Positions 42,058-50,606 of a stretch of DNA of 51,284 bases are shown here, piece by piece (position 1 is the stretch's first letter; each line of letters starts with the position of its first letter). Below the pieces are notes generated by a model. That model saw nothing but the letters and a program-made list of their open reading frames with translations, was not told where the DNA came from and did not search any database. Source of the stretch: an uncultured Duncaniella sp. (GTDB lineage Bacteria > Bacteroidota > Bacteroidia > Bacteroidales > Muribaculaceae). The position numbers and the translations under genes were made by a program. The stretch spans positions 1 to 51,284 of the forward strand of contig CAJURI010000009.1 of NCBI GenBank assembly GCA_910588795.1, read 5' to 3'.

Positions 42058-43092
42058 ATGATACTCCATGCGGACGATATCTTCAGAAGAGCGTTTTTGT
42101 CGGGTGTTTTGTGCCTTTGTGCGTATGCGGCATGGGCTCAGAGTGCCGGTGACACGTTCTATTCTTTTCTTGATCTGCCGTCCTCCACGCTTGCCTATGG
42201 ACTGGGTGGAATAAACATATCCAATATTGATGATGATATAAACGCCACTGACCGTAATCCCGGACTGCTCGGCCCTGAAATGGGGATGCAGTTGGGTGTC
42301 AATTATATGCGTTATGTCGGCGACAGTAACTTTGCCGGGGTGAAATTCGGCATGAAGGCTGGCGATCATGGAGCCTGGGCCGCCGGTGTGCAGTACTTCG
42401 GCTACGGTAAGATACGTGGCGCGGATGTCAACGGTGTGCTCACCGGCGATTTTTCTCCGAAGGACATAGTGTTGTCCGCTACATATGCCCATGATATTTC
42501 CGACTGCTGGCGTGGAGGCGCAAGTCTGAAATTCATATCATCCTCATATGATTCATATTCCGCTATGGCTGTCGGCACGGATATCGGCGTGAACTACTAC
42601 GATCCTGACCGTGACTTTTCGTTTTCGGCTGTGGTGGCAAATCTCGGCGGTCAGGTGAAACGTTTTGAAAGCCGCTATGAGAGGCTGCCGGCCGATGTGA
42701 GGTTAGGTGTAAGCAAAGGACTTGGCGGTGTCCCTGTGATACTGTCGCTGACAGCACATGACCTTACTAAATGGCATCTTCCTTATTACGACAACGGAGA
42801 CGGATCAGAGGACAGCAAGCCGCAGCTCAAGGATAATTTCGCCTCCAACCTTTTTCGTCATCTTGTGTTCGGAGCTGATTTTCGTCCGTCTGATAATTTT
42901 CGCTTCGGGCTGGGATATAATTACCGCACGCGCACCGACATGTCGACCTATAGACGCAGCATTCTTTCCGGATTTTCGGCATGCCTCGGGCTGACAGTGC
43001 GCAATTTTGCTCTTGGTGTGGCCATGTCGCAGCCTCACACCGGGGCAACTACGATAATGCTTAATCTATCTACATCATTATATGAATTCTGA
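42058..43092 (+). CDS. porQ: PorQ-like outer-membrane protein
   Basis: 344 residues with a signal peptide (about 1-27, ending AWA) and a predicted outer-membrane beta barrel: alternating strands such as GMQLGVNYMRYVG and FRFGLGYNYRTR, with a terminal Phe. DTFYSFLDLPSSTLAYGLGGINIS near the N-terminus (quoted in part) is characteristic of the PorQ family of the type IX secretion system. No other T9SS gene is nearby, and many gut Bacteroidales retain porQ without a complete T9SS, so a different role is possible. Its end overlaps the start of cmk by 11 nt. Confidence 0.82.
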   Translation: MILHADDIFRRAFLSGVLCLCAYAAWAQSAGDTFYSFLDLPSSTLAYGLGGINISNIDDDINATDRNPGLLGPEMGMQLGVNYMRYVGDSNFAGVKFGMKAGDHGAWAAGVQYFGYGKIRGADVNGVLTGDFSPKDIVLSATYAHDISDCWRGGASLKFISSSYDSYSAMAVGTDIGVNYYDPDRDFSFSAVVANLGGQVKRFESRYERLPADVRLGVSKGLGGVPVILSLTAHDLTKWHLPYYDNGDGSEDSKPQLKDNFASNLFRHLVFGADFRPSDNFRFGLGYNYRTRTDMSTYRRSILSGFSACLGLTVRNFALGVAMSQPHTGATTIMLNLSTSLYEF

Positions 43093-43783
43093 ACGTAAAA
43101 TCATCATAGCCATCGACGGTTATTCATCGTCGGGCAAGAGTACAATGGCACGCCGTCTTGCATCGGAGATTGGTTACCGCTATATCGATTCCGGAGCCAT
43201 GTACCGCGCTGTGACTCTGTGGGCTATGCGCCACGGCATGGTGTCGCGTGACGGTGTCCCCGATGTGGATGCCATAGTGAAGGCTCTGCCGCAGATAAGC
43301 ATCGATTTTTTAGTGGACGGACAGTCACAGCTGACAGTTCTAAACGGCGAGGTGGTGGAGCCTGAGATACGCACTCTCGAAGTGAGCAATTGTGTCTCTC
43401 CTGTGGCGGCCATACCGCAGGTGCGCCATGCCCTTGTGAAGATGCAGCAGGATATGGGAAAGACTAAGGGGATCGTGATGGACGGACGTGACATAGGCAC
43501 TGTGGTTTTTCCCGATGCGGAAATGAAGGTGTTCTGTGACGCTTCCGCCGAACGCAGGGCCGAACGCCGCTACAAGGAGCTGACTGAAAAGGGTGCCGGT
43601 GTGACCTATGAGGAGGTCCTTGACAATGTGCGCACACGTGACCGCATCGACGAGACAAGGTCGGAAGGCCCTTTGCGCTGTGCTGACGATGCCGTGCGTC
43701 TCGACAACTCGTCTATGACGATAGATGACCAGAACCGCTGGCTGCTCGACCTGTACAATAAACGCATATCATCCTTGTCCTGA
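43082..43783 (+). CDS. cmk: Cytidylate kinase
   Basis: Phosphorylates CMP and dCMP with ATP. 233 residues with P-loop GYSSSGKST (13-21), the NMP-binding DSGAMYRAVTLW (about 37-48), the DGRDIGTVVFPDA block (about 138-150) and the LID region RIDETRSEGPL. It overlaps the porQ-like gene by 11 nt and ispH by one base (TGATG), so all three are translated together. Confidence 0.95.
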   Translation: MNSERKIIIAIDGYSSSGKSTMARRLASEIGYRYIDSGAMYRAVTLWAMRHGMVSRDGVPDVDAIVKALPQISIDFLVDGQSQLTVLNGEVVEPEIRTLEVSNCVSPVAAIPQVRHALVKMQQDMGKTKGIVMDGRDIGTVVFPDAEMKVFCDASAERRAERRYKELTEKGAGVTYEEVLDNVRTRDRIDETRSEGPLRCADDAVRLDNSSMTIDDQNRWLLDLYNKRISSLS

Positions 43784-44670
43784 TGGTTGTAGAGATAGAT
43801 GCCCGGTCCGGATTCTGCCACGGTGTGGTCACAGCCATACGCAAGGCCGAGGAGGAGCTGGAGCGCACCGACGCTCCTCTCTACTGTCTCGGCGACATAG
43901 TGCACAACAGCGATGAGGTGGAGCGGCTTGAGAAAAAAGGTCTGTCAACAATCACTCATGACGATCTGCCGCGTCTGCGCGGATCGAGGGTGCTTCTGAG
44001 GGCACATGGCGAGCCACCGTCCACCTATGAGGTGGCGGCAAAGCTCGGTATAGATATCGTCGATGCCACATGTCCGGTGGTGCTTCAGCTGCAGCGTCGC
44101 ATAAAGGACACGTATGACAATGATGCATCGCGCCCTCAGATAGTGATATACGGCAAGGCTGGACATGCCGAGGTGAACGGGCTTGTGGGGCAGACCCATG
44201 GGGAAGCTATAGTCGTGGAGAACACATCTCAGCTCGACCGCATAGATTTCGGCCGTGACATAGTGCTCTATTCGCAGACCACTATGCCTCTGGACGGTTT
44301 TGCCGATATGATACGTGAGATAGAGGCGCGTAAGGCTCCGCATACCGACTTCAGATATTTCGACACCATATGCCGTCAGGTGGCCAATCGTGTGAACCAC
44401 TTGCGTGAGTTTGCCGCCGGACATGATGTGGTGCTGTTTGTGGCCGGAGCCAAGAGCAGCAACGGCAAGGTGCTCTACAATGAATGCCGGGCCGTGAATC
44501 CACGTACCTATCTCGTGTCCTCCTCCGACGACTTTGACCCCTCGTGGACCGTAGGTGCCGGCTCGATAGGAATATGCGGAGCCACGTCGACCCCACGGTG
44601 GCTGATGGAGCACGTGAGGGATTCTGTCAACGGTTATATCTCAAAAAACTGTTATGAAACACCTTCTTAA
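43783..44670 (+). CDS. ispH: 4-hydroxy-3-methylbut-2-enyl diphosphate reductase
   Basis: Last enzyme of the MEP isoprenoid pathway, making IPP and DMAPP with a 4Fe-4S cluster. 295 residues. The three cluster cysteines are in SGFCHGVVTAI (Cys12), DATCPVVLQ (about 92) and DTICRQVANRV (about 191). Other blocks are RAHGEPPSTYEV, GKAGHAEVNGLVGQT, QTTMPLDGF and SSNGKVLYNECR. The final GICGATSTPRWLMEHV replaces the common AGASTP form, a modest variation. It overlaps cmk by one base and the next lipoprotein gene by 17 nt. Confidence 0.95.
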   Translation: MVVEIDARSGFCHGVVTAIRKAEEELERTDAPLYCLGDIVHNSDEVERLEKKGLSTITHDDLPRLRGSRVLLRAHGEPPSTYEVAAKLGIDIVDATCPVVLQLQRRIKDTYDNDASRPQIVIYGKAGHAEVNGLVGQTHGEAIVVENTSQLDRIDFGRDIVLYSQTTMPLDGFADMIREIEARKAPHTDFRYFDTICRQVANRVNHLREFAAGHDVVLFVAGAKSSNGKVLYNECRAVNPRTYLVSSSDDFDPSWTVGAGSIGICGATSTPRWLMEHVRDSVNGYISKNCYETPS

Positions 44671-44974
44671 GTATATATTTCTTTCAACTATTTTCACTAT
44701 CTTTGCGATGTCGGTGACCGCATGTGGCGACAGAGGCAACGTCAGTCCCTATGTAAAGGACCGCAAGGCTTATTCGCTCGGACGGGAGCATGCCAGGCGT
44801 ATCATGGCTCTCAGAGATGATGAAGCTTCTCTTCAGGACGGTCTGCTTGACGTGCGCGCACGCATCACCAACATCAATGACCGACTCGGTGCACAGGCCT
44901 CTGCCGATTATGAACGCGGGTTTGTGGACTGTATCACCGAGGAGGACGACTCGTTGGCAAAAGTGTTATTTTAG
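44654..44974 (+). CDS. Small lipoprotein of unknown function
   Basis: 106 residues. Signal peptide with a lipobox ending VTAC (Cys24) followed by Gly-Asp. The mature part is helical and charged (REHARRIMALRDDEASLQDGLLDVRARI), about 80 residues. I do not recognise it. Its start lies inside the end of ispH (17-nt overlap) and it ends 6 nt before thrC, so it belongs to the same transcript. Confidence 0.7.
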   Translation: MKHLLKYIFLSTIFTIFAMSVTACGDRGNVSPYVKDRKAYSLGREHARRIMALRDDEASLQDGLLDVRARITNINDRLGAQASADYERGFVDCITEEDDSLAKVLF

Positions 44975-44980
44975 GGATCT

Positions 44981-46300
44981 ATGAAGTTTTACAGCATTAA
45001 TCGAATAGCACCCTCGGTGTCGCTGAGGGAAGCCGTGATGAACGGTCTCGCGCCCGATGGTGGTCTGTATATGCCCGAACGTATCCCTGTGATACCTAAG
45101 GCGTTTTTCAATAATATCTCCGGTATGAGCATCCGTGACATCGCTTTTGTCGTTGCCGATCTGATGCTTGGCGACGATATCGATTCGGCTGATATCAGGG
45201 AGATCGTGAATGACACATTCTCGTTTGACATACCTCTTGTAAAAGTTGAAAGCGACATATATTCCCTTGAACTGTTTCACGGACCTACGCTTGCATTCAA
45301 GGATGTCGGTGCGAGGTTTCTTGCCAGAGTGATCAGCCGTCTCTCTGACAGTACGGATTCCCGAAATGTGAAAGTGCTTGTAGCCACTTCCGGTGATTCC
45401 GGCGGAGCTGTGGCTGCCGGGTTCAAGGATGTGCCCGGTGTCGAACTGTTCATCCTGTATCCGTCAGGACGCCTGTCGCGCATGCAGCTTGACCAGCTCA
45501 ATCTTCCCGGAAGTCAGGTGCATGCGATTGAAGTGCTCGGCACGTTCGACGACTGTCAGCGTCTCGTAAAGGAAGCTTTTGCCGATGCCGACCTGCGCAG
45601 GAATTTCGACATAACATCGGCCAATTCCATCAACATATGCCGCCTGCTCCCTCAGATGTTCTATTTTTTCCATGCCTATGCATCTCTGGTAAGCAGTGTG
45701 GGCGACATTCCTGACAGTGTGGTCATATCGGTCCCCTCGGGCAATCTCGGAAATCTCACAGCCGGACTGCTTGCATGGAGGATGGGGCTCCCTGTGTCAC
45801 GTTTTGTCGTTGCGAATAATGTCAATGACGTGACCGCATCTTATCTGCGCACGGGCAAGTTCATCCCGCGCCGGGCGGTAAGGACAGTGGCATGTGCCAT
45901 GGATGTGGGAAATCCATCCAATATGTCGCGGATCCTTGACCTGTTTGCCGGAGATTACGGGCCCCTCTCTCGTTTTGTGAAGGGATATTCCTATACCGAT
46001 GAGGATATCATGGGGTCTATGGCGCGCACTTACTCGGCTGATTCCTATCTCCTTGACCCGCATGGCGCATCGGCTCTCGCGGCTCTGCGCGATGATCTTG
46101 CCCCGGGCGAGAAAGGTATATTTCTTGCCACAGCCCATCCGGCAAAGTTCCCTCGTGCAGTGTATGACGCCACAGGTGTGAGCCTGAAAGGGCGCGACTC
46201 GCAGGATTCTTCCCACAGAGTCCCGCATCCGCGCATATCGGTCTCATACGAAGCTCTTAAAAATATACTCATGAACGAAACCGCATCAGCGGTTGTTTAA
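44981..46300 (+). CDS. thrC: Threonine synthase
   Basis: PLP enzyme that turns O-phosphohomoserine into threonine. 439 residues, close to the E. coli type (428). The N-terminus has LREAVMNGLAPDGGLYMPE. The PLP lysine is in FHGPTLAFKDVGARFL (about 104). ATSGDSGGAVAAGF and VSVPSGNLGNLTAGL bind the phosphate. No thrA or thrB is adjacent and no threonine leader peptide is visible, in contrast to the Phe/Tyr operon. Confidence 0.95.
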   Translation: MKFYSINRIAPSVSLREAVMNGLAPDGGLYMPERIPVIPKAFFNNISGMSIRDIAFVVADLMLGDDIDSADIREIVNDTFSFDIPLVKVESDIYSLELFHGPTLAFKDVGARFLARVISRLSDSTDSRNVKVLVATSGDSGGAVAAGFKDVPGVELFILYPSGRLSRMQLDQLNLPGSQVHAIEVLGTFDDCQRLVKEAFADADLRRNFDITSANSINICRLLPQMFYFFHAYASLVSSVGDIPDSVVISVPSGNLGNLTAGLLAWRMGLPVSRFVVANNVNDVTASYLRTGKFIPRRAVRTVACAMDVGNPSNMSRILDLFAGDYGPLSRFVKGYSYTDEDIMGSMARTYSADSYLLDPHGASALAALRDDLAPGEKGIFLATAHPAKFPRAVYDATGVSLKGRDSQDSSHRVPHPRISVSYEALKNILMNETASAVV

Positions 46301-46334
46301 CATTAAACGTTTGTTAAAACAATGGCCTGAAAGC

Positions 46335-46355
46335 GGTTGTTTTTTAACAATAACC
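46335..46355 (+). repeat. Palindrome after thrC
   Basis: GGTTGTT and AACAATAACC pair imperfectly around a T-rich loop containing GTTTTTTAAC, close to the GTTTTTAAAC core of the other gene-end palindromes. It may end or process the thrC transcript. It lies in the 85-nt gap before the next gene. Confidence 0.5.
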
Positions 46356-46385
46356 TATAAATCATCCATTCTATAGTTACTTATT

Positions 46386-46790
46386 ATGGCAGCCAACAAG
46401 CGACTCCTCAAGAAGGAGATTCATCGTATCTGTGGAGCACTCGCAGGTGAGTGCGTTTTAGCAAAGTTAGCCATCCCAGGCATCAACCGTGAGACTCTCA
46501 ATGGCATAATTTATCAGCTTGCCGATCTCCAGCAGTCGGCCCTCAGGCTTGTGTGCGTGGATTTCCCCGGCGAGACTTCCGGCTATGGGTCAAAAAAGGA
46601 ATATGTTGCTGCGAGACGTGCCTATTTCAAGGCTTCATATGCGAATTTAAGGGAGCATTTCAACAGCCGTATAGCTGAGATACTCAAGGAGATGAACGCT
46701 GCTGTGCCCAATGCCTCCACTCCTCAGGAGCGTAAGGCGCAGATGAAGCATATACTCGAACTCGGGTTTGCTGAAGAGGAAAAGCATTGA
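46386..46790 (+). CDS. Conserved small protein of unknown function
   Basis: 134 residues, helical and basic. The pattern NKRLLKKEIHRICGALAGECVLAKL at the start (quoted in part) and QSALRLVCVDFPGETSGYGSKKEY in the middle seems typical of Bacteroidales proteins that I cannot name. No signal peptide, membrane helix or known motif. It opens a likely three-gene unit with an acyltransferase and a nitrilase-family enzyme; the next ATG begins 2 nt after its stop. Confidence 0.72.
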   Translation: MAANKRLLKKEIHRICGALAGECVLAKLAIPGINRETLNGIIYQLADLQQSALRLVCVDFPGETSGYGSKKEYVAARRAYFKASYANLREHFNSRIAEILKEMNAAVPNASTPQERKAQMKHILELGFAEEEKH

Positions 46791-46792
46791 TA

Positions 46793-47335
46793 ATGGGATT
46801 CTGTAAGAGCGTGCTTAAGCTCTTCGGATGGAGGGTTCTGTGCACTGTGCCTGATTATCCGAAGAGTATTGTCTGTGTTGCCCCGCACACATCCAACTGG
46901 GATTTTGTGCTCGGCGAGTTTGCCTACTGGTCATTGGGGCGCAAGGCCGGGTTCCTCATGAAGGAATCATGGTTCTTCTTTCCTATGAAATATCTTTTCC
47001 GTGCCCTTGGCGGCATTCCTGTGTCGCGCAAACGCGGTGGACATTCGCTGACTGACGTCATAATTCACAAGTTCAACGAGTCTTCGCGTCTGTGTCTTGC
47101 CATAACCCCCGAGGGGACGCGCTCTCTTGTCACGGAATGGCACACCGGCTTCCTGCATATCGCATATGAGGCCGGAATACCGATAGTGCTTGGTGCCATA
47201 GACGCTTCCCGCAGACTTGTGCATCTCGAAAAGACTTTCATACCCACCGGTGACATTCAGGCCGATATGCGTGCTGTCAAAGATTATTACCGCCGGTTCA
47301 AGGGGATCAGACCCGGAAAATTCTCAGCAGAATGA
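46793..47335 (+). CDS. PlsC-like acyltransferase
   Basis: 180 residues from the ATG at 46793; a TTG at 46787 is less likely. The acyltransferase motif HX4D appears as HTSNWD (about 31-36), with GGIPVSRKRGG as motif II and TPEGTRS as motif III. The short length and the HTSNWD variant fit the small Bacteroidota family annotated as 1-acylglycerol-3-phosphate acyltransferase-like. It probably acts at the inner membrane on phospholipid or related acceptors. Substrate unproven. The stop overlaps the next start by 4 nt (ATGA). Confidence 0.85.
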   Translation: MGFCKSVLKLFGWRVLCTVPDYPKSIVCVAPHTSNWDFVLGEFAYWSLGRKAGFLMKESWFFFPMKYLFRALGGIPVSRKRGGHSLTDVIIHKFNESSRLCLAITPEGTRSLVTEWHTGFLHIAYEAGIPIVLGAIDASRRLVHLEKTFIPTGDIQADMRAVKDYYRRFKGIRPGKFSAE

Positions 47336-48117
47336 AGATTTGTGCCATACCGTTTGACATAGTTTACGCATCACCGGAAGAGAATCTTGCCGCCGCCGGG
47401 CATGCGTTGGAGCAGGTGGAGGACGATACCGATGTCGTTGTGCTTCCCGAGCTGTTCACCACGGCATTTGTCCCTGACCTCGGCTCGGTGAAAGTGCTGG
47501 CCGAGGATAACAGCGGGCGCACTGTGGATACTCTGCGCCGCTGGGCCCGGAAGGGCGGATATGCCATAGCAGGGAGCTTCCTCGCCACCGATGGATCGGA
47601 CAGTTATTTCAACCGTGGCTTCTTTGTGGAGCCCGACGGCAAGGCCACGTTCTACGACAAGCGGCATCTGTTTCCGCTCTCCACGGAGGACAAGGTATAT
47701 ACACCGGGCCGTGCGATGGCCCCCCGCATAGATTTCAGGGGCTGGGTGTTCCGCATAGTCCTGTGTTTCGATGTGCGTTTCCCTGTGTGGACGCGCAACC
47801 GTCCTGAGGATATGTACGATGTGCTTATTGTCCCTGCCAACTGGCCCCATTCGCGTGCCGGGCAGTTCAGGATACTCCTCGCGGCCAGAGCTGTGGAGAA
47901 TCAGATATATGTCGTCGGGGCTGACCGCTCGGGCGTCGATGCCTATGGCGAATATCTTGACTGTGATTCCGCTATATATGACAACCTCGGCAACCCCATG
48001 CATGAGGTTCGCCGAGGCGGATATCTGTATGCTGTGCTTGACAAGGACGCTCTCCTGGAAGGCAGGAGGCGTTTCCCGGCTTACATAGCCACCGACAAGT
48101 GGTCCATAGAACTGTAG
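47332..48117 (+). CDS. Nitrilase-family amidohydrolase (YafV/omega-amidase type)
   Basis: 261 residues of the carbon-nitrogen hydrolase superfamily. The Glu-Lys-Cys triad is visible: Glu in VVLPELFTTAF (about 38), Lys in FYDKRHLFP (about 105) and Cys in RIVLCFDVRFP (about 143). The sequence FTTAF and the HLF block suit the omega-amidase/YafV group, which hydrolyses alpha-keto acid omega-amides such as ketoglutaramate. It could salvage by-products of glutamine transamination. It overlaps the acyltransferase gene by 4 nt and converges with the ABC-F gene across 40 nt. Confidence 0.87.
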   Translation: MKICAIPFDIVYASPEENLAAAGHALEQVEDDTDVVVLPELFTTAFVPDLGSVKVLAEDNSGRTVDTLRRWARKGGYAIAGSFLATDGSDSYFNRGFFVEPDGKATFYDKRHLFPLSTEDKVYTPGRAMAPRIDFRGWVFRIVLCFDVRFPVWTRNRPEDMYDVLIVPANWPHSRAGQFRILLAARAVENQIYVVGADRSGVDAYGEYLDCDSAIYDNLGNPMHEVRRGGYLYAVLDKDALLEGRRRFPAYIATDKWSIEL

Positions 48118-48157
48118 GCTGTCCGTGTTGACGTGAGCCTCAGTTCGTTGACAGGAG

Positions 48158-49771
48158 TTAAGAATACATCTTCTCTCTTGCCGCAAGGACTCGTTCGTCG
48201 GTTATGTAGTCGTCATAGTCCATGAGCTTGTCGATAGTGCCGTTGGGGGTCAGCTCGATAATGCGGTTGCACACTGTCTGTATAAACTCGTGGTCATGGC
48301 TCGAAAGGAGCAGATTGCCCTTGAATGCCTGAAGGGTGTTGTTGAATGCCTGGATGGATTCGAGGTCAAGATGATTGGTGGGGGAGTCAAGCACGAGGGT
48401 GTTGGCGTCAGTCATCATCATGCGTGCTATCATGCATCGCATCTTCTCGCCTCCCGAGAGCACTGATGCCTTTTTCAGCACCTCTTCTCCTGAGAAGAGC
48501 ATCTTTCCGAGGAATCCTTTGAGATATATCTCCGAACTGTCGTCGGAGTATTGTGACAGCCAGTCCACGAGATTCATGTCAGTGTTGAAGAATCCTGTGT
48601 TGTCAAGCGGCAGATAGGCTGTGGTGATGGTCTGTCCCCATTCATATGTGCCGGCATCGGCCTTGCGGTTGCCGGTTATTATTTCAAAGAGGGCGGTCAT
48701 GGCGCGCGGATCGTGGCTCAGGAATGCGATCTTGTCACCTTTCTCCACCTGGAAGTTCACATCCTTGAACAGGATCTCGCCGTCGATGCTTGCCGACAGC
48801 CCTTTCACTTCGAGTATCTTGTTGCCGGGTTCGCGGTTGGGGGTGAATATTATGCCCGGATAGCGGCGTGACGAGGGCTGTATCTCCTCCACGTTGAGTT
48901 TTTCGAGCATCTTTTTGCGTGAAGTGGTCTGTTTTGATTTGGCCACATTCGCGCTGAATCGCTGTATGAATTCAAGCAGCTCTTTGCGCTTTTCCTCCGC
49001 TTTTTTGTTGGCCTGCTGTTGCTGGCGCAGGGCGAGCTGTGACGACTCGTACCAGAAGCTGTAGTTTCCGGCAAAAAGTGTCAGCTTGTTGTAGTCTATG
49101 TCGAGAGTGTGCGTGCACACCGAGTCAAGGAAGTGGCGGTCGTGGCTCACCACAAGCACAGTGTTCTCGAATTTTGACAGGTAATCTTCCAGCCATGCCA
49201 CTGTGTCGAGGTCAAGGTCGTTGGTGGGCTCGTCGAGAAGCAGGTTGTCGGGATTGCCGAACAGGGCTTTGGCAAGAAGCACACGCACCTTTTCATTTCC
49301 GCTCATGTCGCGCATCAGGCTATAGTGCTTGTCCTCCTTGATGCCGAGGCCGCTGAGCAGGGCGGCCGCCTCGCTCTCGGCGTTCCATCCTTCAAGTTCG
49401 GCGAAGCGTTCCTCAAGCTCCGAGGCGCGGATGCCGTCGGCATCTGTGAAATCCTCCTTGGCGTAGAGCGCGTCCTTCTCCTGCATGATGTCCCACAGCA
49501 CTGTGTGTCCGCGCAACACGGTTTCGATCACTGTGCAGTCGTCAAATTTGAAGTGGTCCTGCTCCAGAACGCTCATTCGTTCGCCGGGTCCCTGGGTCAC
49601 TGTGCCGTGAGTCGGGCTGAGCTGGTCGCTGAGTATGCGCATGAGAGTCGATTTCCCGGCTCCGTTGGCCCCGATTATGCCATAACAGTTGCCCGGGGTG
49701 AACTTGAGGTTCACATCCTGAAACAGAACTCTCTTGCCGAATTGTATCCCTAAATTGTTGACAGCTATCAT
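48158..49771 (-). CDS. ABC-F ATPase (YbiT-like) with degenerate second ATPase domain
   Basis: 537 residues from the ATG at 49771; the longer frame would begin inside the promoter's -7 box. Soluble ABC-F translation factor that binds the ribosomal E site. NBD1 (about 1-250) has Walker A GANGAGKSTL (about 36), MSGNEKVR as its signature, and LLLDEPTNDLD. NBD2 (about 318-510) has an intact LSGGEKMR but a destroyed Walker A (FLSHDPRAMTALFE, no GxGKS) and LDSPTNHLD with Ser for the catalytic Glu. So one composite site should work and one should not. Overall similarity is to YbiT. It has no resistance-type long linker that I can see. Confidence 0.92.
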   Translation of the reverse strand: MIAVNNLGIQFGKRVLFQDVNLKFTPGNCYGIIGANGAGKSTLMRILSDQLSPTHGTVTQGPGERMSVLEQDHFKFDDCTVIETVLRGHTVLWDIMQEKDALYAKEDFTDADGIRASELEERFAELEGWNAESEAAALLSGLGIKEDKHYSLMRDMSGNEKVRVLLAKALFGNPDNLLLDEPTNDLDLDTVAWLEDYLSKFENTVLVVSHDRHFLDSVCTHTLDIDYNKLTLFAGNYSFWYESSQLALRQQQQANKKAEEKRKELLEFIQRFSANVAKSKQTTSRKKMLEKLNVEEIQPSSRRYPGIIFTPNREPGNKILEVKGLSASIDGEILFKDVNFQVEKGDKIAFLSHDPRAMTALFEIITGNRKADAGTYEWGQTITTAYLPLDNTGFFNTDMNLVDWLSQYSDDSSEIYLKGFLGKMLFSGEEVLKKASVLSGGEKMRCMIARMMMTDANTLVLDSPTNHLDLESIQAFNNTLQAFKGNLLLSSHDHEFIQTVCNRIIELTPNGTIDKLMDYDDYITDERVLAAREKMYS

Positions 49772-49813
49772 ATAACCTTGAATTATCTCGTGTATGTCTT
49801 GATTTTCAAGGTG

Positions 49814-49821
49814 CAAAGGTA
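49814..49821 (-). promoter_or_regulatory. -7 box of the ABC-F gene
   Basis: TACCTTTG on the minus strand is an exact TAnnTTTG match 43 nt before the start codon. No clear -33 TTTG. It overlaps the first codon of the extended reading frame, which supports the start at 49771. Confidence 0.6.
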
Positions 49822-49832
49822 CAAAAAAATTC

Positions 49833-50549
49833 TTACTTATCAGCCATTCCTTTCACATAGCCTGTCAGGAAATTGGTCAGGTAGACTGTGAAAAGCGGGA
49901 AGACTATCATGCCGGCTATGGGAAGTATGACCGCCACGATCTTTCCGGCGGCTGTCACCGGTGAGATGTCGCAGCCCACCGTCGACATGTTCATGAGTGC
50001 CCACCACAGTGCCGACCAATAGGAAGTGACCTGATAGTTGACAGGTTGCTCCATGGCATAGAATATCAGGGAGCAGAAATAAGTGATCATGAGCAGAATC
50101 ACTATATATGACATGAACAGGCTTGTGACGGCGTTGCTCGACAGATACCCGATCACGATCGACATTGCCAGCGCGCCACGGGCCAGCGGTATGAAACGCA
50201 CGAAGTAAAGCACATCGCCCGACAGCTGCATCCCCGTGAGATTGATTATGTTGAGATAGGGAATTGAAAGCAGCAGGAACGCGAGTCTCCGCCTCACGAA
50301 CGACCATTTCCTGTCGCTATAGGTAAGCTCAAGAAAGAAATCGGCGATAAAGAAGACGCACACCCATAACTGGAATACCATGTAGGAATGATTCTCCAGA
50401 AAATCAACTTTCTCGAACGTGTCCACCGATATAAAGACTATAAGCAATACCGATAACACAAGCACGATGAGATTCATGACCTCGATTATCCGGGGCCTTC
50501 GCGGCTTTTCAGGCGCGGCTGTTGAAACGTTCGTGGCGGCTGACGACAT
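49833..50549 (-). CDS. Voltage-gated-type ion channel with unusual filter
   Basis: 238 residues in six predicted helices, as in the ion transporter family. The helices are about 26-44, 58-76, 85-102, 110-133, 140-162 and 205-230. The pore loop between S5 and S6 reads MNMSTVGCDISP, so the potassium filter TVGYG is replaced by TVGCD. The S4-like helix (YFVRFIPLARGALAM) has only two arginines, so voltage sensing is doubtful. Ion selectivity cannot be assigned. The gene lies 57 nt downstream of the sigma factor gene and is probably cotranscribed with it. Confidence 0.82.
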   Translation of the reverse strand: MSSAATNVSTAAPEKPRRPRIIEVMNLIVLVLSVLLIVFISVDTFEKVDFLENHSYMVFQLWVCVFFIADFFLELTYSDRKWSFVRRRLAFLLLSIPYLNIINLTGMQLSGDVLYFVRFIPLARGALAMSIVIGYLSSNAVTSLFMSYIVILLMITYFCSLIFYAMEQPVNYQVTSYWSALWWALMNMSTVGCDISPVTAAGKIVAVILPIAGMIVFPLFTVYLTNFLTGYVKGMADK

Positions 50550-50606
50550 AGTGATGAGCTGTATTTATGATTTTAAAACAACTCATCCTTAGGATATGTT
50601 TGTGCT

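Noticed and set aside
44981..45040. Threonine leader peptide before thrC
   Set aside because: thrC begins 6 nt after the preceding gene; no leader or terminator fits there.
47371..48186. 271-codon frame on the minus strand opposite the nitrilase gene
   Set aside because: Opposite a gene with an intact Glu-Lys-Cys triad; composition is that of a shadow frame.
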